Positions 60,699 through 64,000 of a DNA stretch of 64,000 nt are shown piece after piece. Location of the stretch: assembly GCA_900129675.1 (NCBI GenBank), contig FSRD01000001.1, positions 7,553,501-7,617,500 on the forward strand, written 5' to 3'. Numbering within the stretch: position 1 is the first letter of the stretch; the number at the start of each line of letters is the position of its first letter. Under the pieces are notes generated by a model that had not been told where the DNA came from, did no database searches, and was given only the letters and a program-made list of their open reading frames with translations. The stretch is from Bradyrhizobium erythrophlei (GTDB taxonomy: Bacteria > Pseudomonadota > Alphaproteobacteria > Rhizobiales > Xanthobacteraceae). Both the position numbers and the translations under genes were made by a program.

Positions 60699-60848
60699 TT
60701 AGGCCGCCTTTTCGCTGCGATCCCTCTTGGCCTGCGGCCGACGCTCAGGCTCGGGCTGCGTATTGCGGACAGCTTCAGCTAGCATCTCGCGCAGTTCAGC
60801 CTTCGTCTTCGGCGGCTCTCGCGTAAAGGTTTTTTGCCATTGGGTCAT
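60699..60848 (-). CDS. 49-aa basic hypothetical protein
   Basis: ATG at 60848: MTQWQKTFTREPPKTKAELR, EMLAEAVRNTQPEPERRPQA, then a basic tail. Highly charged and Pro-rich. The coding bias is good. It seems to be a member of a small conserved rhizobial protein type, but I cannot name a function. It ends just beside the IS200-like element. Confidence 0.55.
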   Translation of the reverse strand: MTQWQKTFTREPPKTKAELREMLAEAVRNTQPEPERRPQAKRDRSEKAA

Positions 60849-61061
60849 AGACAGTATGTGGGGATGCCGGAGAGGAAATTAAACCCCGGCTGATAATCCA
60901 TGTCCGCTTCTGCGCGCATAACGGACTGCCGGCTCAACCGGTCGACGCAACACAAGCGTTAAATCTCTCTGCTGGGGTTTCAAATTGCAAGGTCTCACGT
61001 GGTCGTTCGTTTATCCCCGCTGCGCGACCTCGCCCAAGTGATGGCGCATGTGCACGTGTGC

Positions 61062-61501
61062 ACGGACAGGAAATCGAAGAACTGGACGCGCCACCGTTCG
61101 ATTCATAAGGCCCGCCGGCACGACCGGCGGGCTTCCCGTGCAACTGTTATGGCATCTCGAAGGCATACCGATTCACCTTGCCGCTGCCGCCAAATCGCGC
61201 AATGGCCCGCGCGGTGTCGGAGCCTTGGCGTTCCTCAAACGACCGGAGTGGTCCCGCGATGGATAGCTTGGCGGAGATCGCCTCCCCCTCACCGCGTTGA
61301 TTGCATTTCGTTTTGCGGTCGAGCTTTGAAAAGCTACGGTCGAAATCCACGGTCCCGCACCAACTGACTGCTCGCCAATGGTTGGTCGGTCGTATGGCGA
61401 TGTCCAGGATGGGTCAAACGCTTCATTTTGACGGTGCGCCTGTCACTTCCGGTTCGCCCCTACAAGCGGACGTTTTCAGCGTCCGTCGGCATGTCTCAAA
61501 C
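61062..61501 (+). repeat. 440-bp direct repeat, copy B
   Basis: The same 440 bp as 21677-22116, in the same orientation, about 39.4 kb away, with only scattered single-base differences (for example TGTTCCACAAA versus CGTTCCTCAAA). The hairpin is at 61110-61132. Confidence 0.8.
61147..61350 (-). CDS. 67-aa hypothetical protein inside repeat B
   Basis: From a GTG at 61350: DFDRSFSKLDRKTKCNQRGE, then AISAKLSIAGPLRSFEERQG and IARFGGSGKVNRYAFEMP. The same frame in copy A is interrupted by a TAA, so only this copy is open. The ribosome site is weak. May be coding or chance; the closing hairpin follows its stop. Confidence 0.35.
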   Translation of the reverse strand: MDFDRSFSKLDRKTKCNQRGEGEAISAKLSIAGPLRSFEERQGSDTARAIARFGGSGKVNRYAFEMP

Positions 61502-61615
61502 CTGCACAGGAGCGGAATTGATCCGCATCAACCTTCCAGCTCAGTGTCTCTGGCATGCTTAGTTAGCAGACCCTCCTGCTGCGCCTTTGGAATGTGAGAT
61601 TGCAAGGATCGGCAT

Positions 61616-61737
61616 GTGATCGAACCGCGCAACCGCGTTGTTCAACTCCGGCGCTACGGCGGTCCCGAGGAGCTGGAGGTCGTCGACGCTCGCCTACCGA
61701 CGGCTGGTCCGGGCGAGGTGCGGGTCCGGGTGCCCAT
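61616..61737 (+). pseudogene. Quinone oxidoreductase-like protein, N-terminal fragment
   Basis: GTG at 61616 with AAGGA upstream: VIEPRNRVVQLRRYGGPEEL, EVVDARLPTAGPGEVRVRV. This is the start of a zinc-free medium-chain dehydrogenase (NADPH:quinone reductase type). It is cut after about 40 residues by the transposase fragment lying on the other strand. Confidence 0.7.
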
Positions 61738-62469
61738 GGCACGCAGTCGGCGTCTGACGACCGCACCGTAGATGCGATCACGGTCCCGGATCATGTAGCG
61801 CGGAGCCTCGTTCCAGGGGAATGCCTCCGTGATTTGACGCGCGACCCATTCGGCGGTTGGATGTGCCGTGACGTTGATCCAGATGAGCTCTCTGCGGCCG
61901 AGCCGGACGATGACGAAAGCATAGAGCAGGTCGAAACCGATGGTCGAAACAACTAACAGGTCCATGGCGGCAATGTCCGGCGCGTGGTTATGCAAGAAGG
62001 TCCGCCATCCCTGGCTGGGTGGCCCTCGCCGTTTGATCATGTACTTGTCAACGCTCGACTGCGCGACCTCAAACCCAAGCTTGAGCAGTTCGCCATGAAT
62101 ACGCGGTGCTCCCCAAAGCTGATTTTCGACGCTCATCCGCCGGATCAGCGCGCGCAGCTCCGTCTCGATTTGTGGCCGCCCTCCCCGTGGACGAGACTTC
62201 CAACGCCAGTAGCGCTGAAAGCCGCCCCGGTGCCAACACACGAGCGTCTCGGCCCGGACGATTGTGAGAACCTTCAGGATTGCTGGAAACCAGCGATACA
62301 GCTGGATAAAGAACCAGCGATCATGGTTCGTGAGCCGGACGCGACCATGCGGCCTGCGCTTCAAGACAATCAACTGATGTCGAAGCACCGCGTTCTCAGC
62401 TTCAAGCTGCAACTTCGACTTGAATGGCGAGGCCAGGACGGCCAGAACGAAACAGAACAGCCCGATCAT
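61738..62469 (-). pseudogene. rve-type transposase, C-terminus truncated
   Basis: LQLEAENAVLRHQLIVLKRR start, LIRRMSVENQLWGAPRIHGE (helix-turn-helix region), AAMDLLVVSTIGFDLLYAFV (first Asp of the integrase core), YMIRDRDRIYGAVVRRRLRA (second Asp). The frame loses identity shortly after this, before the third catalytic residue, at the junction with the oxidoreductase fragment. Non-functional. Confidence 0.8.
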
Positions 62470-62507
62470 TCCGCCAGCTTAAGCGATTCCATCACCATCA
62501 ACTCGGA

Positions 62508-62786
62508 TTAGGTTTTCGGTACACACAGCGCGTTCGCGTCAATGCGCTGGGCATCGGATAGATCGATCGGACTGATGGAAACCATCTCCATCGTTGAACT
62601 GCGCGGCGCTGCCGCCGGCACCATGATCATGGTGGCAACACGGCGGAACACGGCGAATGACAATCCTTCGATCATCTCCTCATCGGTGATGACCTCGTAG
62701 GCGCCCGCAGGCAGCAAGCGATCGATGCCCTTGATCCGGAAAGGGTGTTTGAAGGTGATGGTTTCCCGCCGCGAGCGCATGGTCAT
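62508..62786 (-). CDS. 92-aa hypothetical protein
   Basis: MTMRSRRETITFKHPFRIKG, LPAGAYEVITDEEMIEGLSF, then a beta-rich half and a C-terminal SPIDLSDAQRIDANAL. A KGIDRLLPAGAYEVITDEE-like pattern of this kind is common in rhizobial hypothetical proteins; no function known. The two Met codons at the start make the exact start uncertain. Confidence 0.6.
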   Translation of the reverse strand: MTMRSRRETITFKHPFRIKGIDRLLPAGAYEVITDEEMIEGLSFAVFRRVATMIMVPAAAPRSSTMEMVSISPIDLSDAQRIDANALCVPKT

Positions 62787-63126
62787 GCCCGGCTGTCTTT
62801 TCGCAAACCGTTCTACGCCGGTGCTCTAGTTGTGCACGCATTCAGCGTGCGCTCTTTCAGCCCGATTAGCTATCTCTTTCCCGCGGGACCGGCGTCGTCA
62901 GGTCGAATAACCATCGGCTTGCCTTCCGCTTCCTCCAGCGTAAGGAGCCAATTCAGCATATATTGTGATCTACTCCCCTAAAACACCCCCGGTTTTGAGT
63001 AAAGTCCGTTCTCCCTGGAGACACTATCACGGACGTTGTCGAATCGACACCAAGGGCCAAATTGGAAATGAGCAGGATGAGTCCTCCACCAAGAGGGCAG
63101 CCCTGCCGGGGCAGCCGGGATAATCG

Positions 63127-63273
63127 TCAGAGTGCGACCGTTTCCTCGACTACATGTTTCAGTGGCGTCACCTCAGCGGACAGGGGCATTCGCAGTTTGA
63201 GCTTGCCACCCTTCACCTCTCCGCTACGCACCAGGTTCTCAATTTCACGCTGCGATGTAACTCTGACGAGCAT
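63127..63273 (-). CDS. 48-aa hypothetical protein
   Basis: ATG at 63273 preceded by AGGAGGG, one of the best ribosome sites in the window. MLVRVTSQREIENLVRSGEV, KGGKLKLRMPLSAEVTPLKH, VVEETVAL. Charged, small, possibly a short beta-alpha fold. Too short for family calls. It lies upstream of nothing obvious on its strand and 117 bases from the end of the MarR-type gene. Confidence 0.55.
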   Translation of the reverse strand: MLVRVTSQREIENLVRSGEVKGGKLKLRMPLSAEVTPLKHVVEETVAL

Positions 63274-63389
63274 GTTCTCGCCCTCCTAGCAGCAGTCCAC
63301 GGGGCACACGATTTTGCAGCGAATACAGCTCTCGTTGACAACGAAGGTCAATTAAGCGTCCTTTCAGCAGGCCGCAGCGGTGAACTCAT

Positions 63390-63992
63390 TCACGGTGTCC
63401 GTCCGTCCTCGCGGTGCTTGTTCATCGGTTGAAAATGGACGCACAGAAGATCTACGTCCGCTGGCCGAATCGGAACAGCGAGGAGCAGGCATTCAGCGGC
63501 CGACGGGCCCGTGCTCGGCAGGTTGCCGCACATCTCTCTGCCGAAGTACGTGCAGTCCGGGCAAACACCGAAGCGCCGATGGGCCCCACTCGTAGCTAGA
63601 GTGGACAGCACCTGGTGCAGGGCGCGACGCATCGCAGTTCGCTCTGTCGCGTCGAGCGAATCCACAGCGCGCACCAGAACCTCGAACGGATCGCGTGCTA
63701 GCGCTTTTTTGCCCTTGCTCGTCAGTCGCAGACTTACGCTTCGCCCGTCCGTCTTGAATGGCTGTCGGACCAAGTACCCACCCGCTTCAAGCGCCTTAAT
63801 GGCTTGTGTTGCGGTGCCACGGGTTGTCGCTTGAAATTCCGCGAAGGCCGACGGGGTCCGCGAGAACGGGTTGGCACGGGCGAAGAAGCGGAGCGCCATC
63901 CATTGGGCCGGACTGAGCTCGCCGTCATAGCCCTCAGCTTGTACGAGCCGTCCCACCTGCAGCAGGAGCTCTGCCGTTTCGCGCGCTGACAT
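63390..63992 (-). CDS. MarR-family regulator with a Cys-rich C-terminus
   Basis: 200 residues. Winged helix-turn-helix typical of MarR proteins: DGELSPAQWMALRFFARANP, the recognition part FAEFQATTRGTATQAIKALE, and the wing AGGYLVRQPFKTDGRSVSLR. After a dimer helix comes an unusual tail, GVCPDCTYFGREMCGN, AECLLLAVPI and DLLCVHFQ, with five Cys. This could bind an Fe-S cluster or metal and make the regulator redox-sensitive. The start lies near the window end, so its upstream region is mostly not visible. Confidence 0.8.
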   Translation of the reverse strand: MSARETAELLLQVGRLVQAEGYDGELSPAQWMALRFFARANPFSRTPSAFAEFQATTRGTATQAIKALEAGGYLVRQPFKTDGRSVSLRLTSKGKKALARDPFEVLVRAVDSLDATERTAMRRALHQVLSTLATSGAHRRFGVCPDCTYFGREMCGNLPSTGPSAAECLLLAVPIRPADVDLLCVHFQPMNKHREDGRTP

Positions 63993-64000
63993 GCTTGCCT

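Noticed and set aside
1..64000. CRISPR array
   Set aside because: No regularly spaced short repeats with unique spacers, and no cas genes were seen anywhere.

Overview
The window looks like chromosome of a slow-growing rhizobial alphaproteobacterium, most likely Bradyrhizobium or a close relative. This is inferred from the high GC content, strong GC bias at third codon positions, the family make-up (PrtD-type secretion, TRAP transport, many IS110/IS1182/IS256/IS701 elements) and the style of the small hypothetical proteins. No species call is possible from the sequence alone.

Region 1 (1-3.9 kb) is accessory DNA: a coiled-coil protein, a zinc-ribbon remnant overlapping a 74-aa gene, a DUF3800 protein and a HEPN (AbiU2-like) protein. 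It ends at a tRNA-Ser(UGA) gene that keeps only its 5' half, broken in the anticodon loop. This is what an integration boundary looks like.

Region 2 (4-18.9 kb) is core chromosome: a lipoprotein, two very small membrane peptides, rlpA, an epoxide hydrolase, then a tightly packed forward operon: D,D-carboxypeptidase, tmk, holB, metG (with a long Lys-rich N-terminal extension), tatD and an MBL-fold hydrolase. Reading the other way are an acyl-CoA synthetase and a TRAP transporter (fused QM permease plus a Tat-exported binding protein).

Region 3 (19-29 kb) is mixed: a long gene-poor stretch, a frameshifted helical protein, one copy of a 440-bp repeat, an overlapping catalase-like / unknown / DyP-peroxidase cassette, and a large adenylate cyclase-AAA-TPR regulator.

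Region 4 (29-49 kb) is IS-rich. Between the insertions lies the most interesting locus: a minus-strand run of seven genes (32.1-37.7 kb) holding four small unrecognised proteins followed by a type I secretion ABC ATPase, an HlyD adaptor and an 80-aa protein. Nearby are a LuxR-family regulator with an atypical receiver and the wreck of its paralogue, split by IS256. IS256 and ISAs1 have intact ends and clear target duplications (9 and 10 bp).

Region 5 (48-55.3 kb) is a composite-transposon-like unit: two nearly identical IS1182 copies in inverted orientation bracket an IlvD/Edd-family dehydratase plus fragments of an integrase, a group II intron reverse transcriptase, an rve transposase and a DUF2971 protein.

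Region 6 (55.3-64 kb) holds a partial tRNA-Gln, a truncated SAM-cyclase, two small genes of unknown function, an IS200/IS605-type tnpA interrupted by a complete group II intron (both exon junctions can be placed to the base), the second 440-bp repeat, a broken quinone oxidoreductase/transposase junction, and a MarR-type regulator with a Cys-rich tail.
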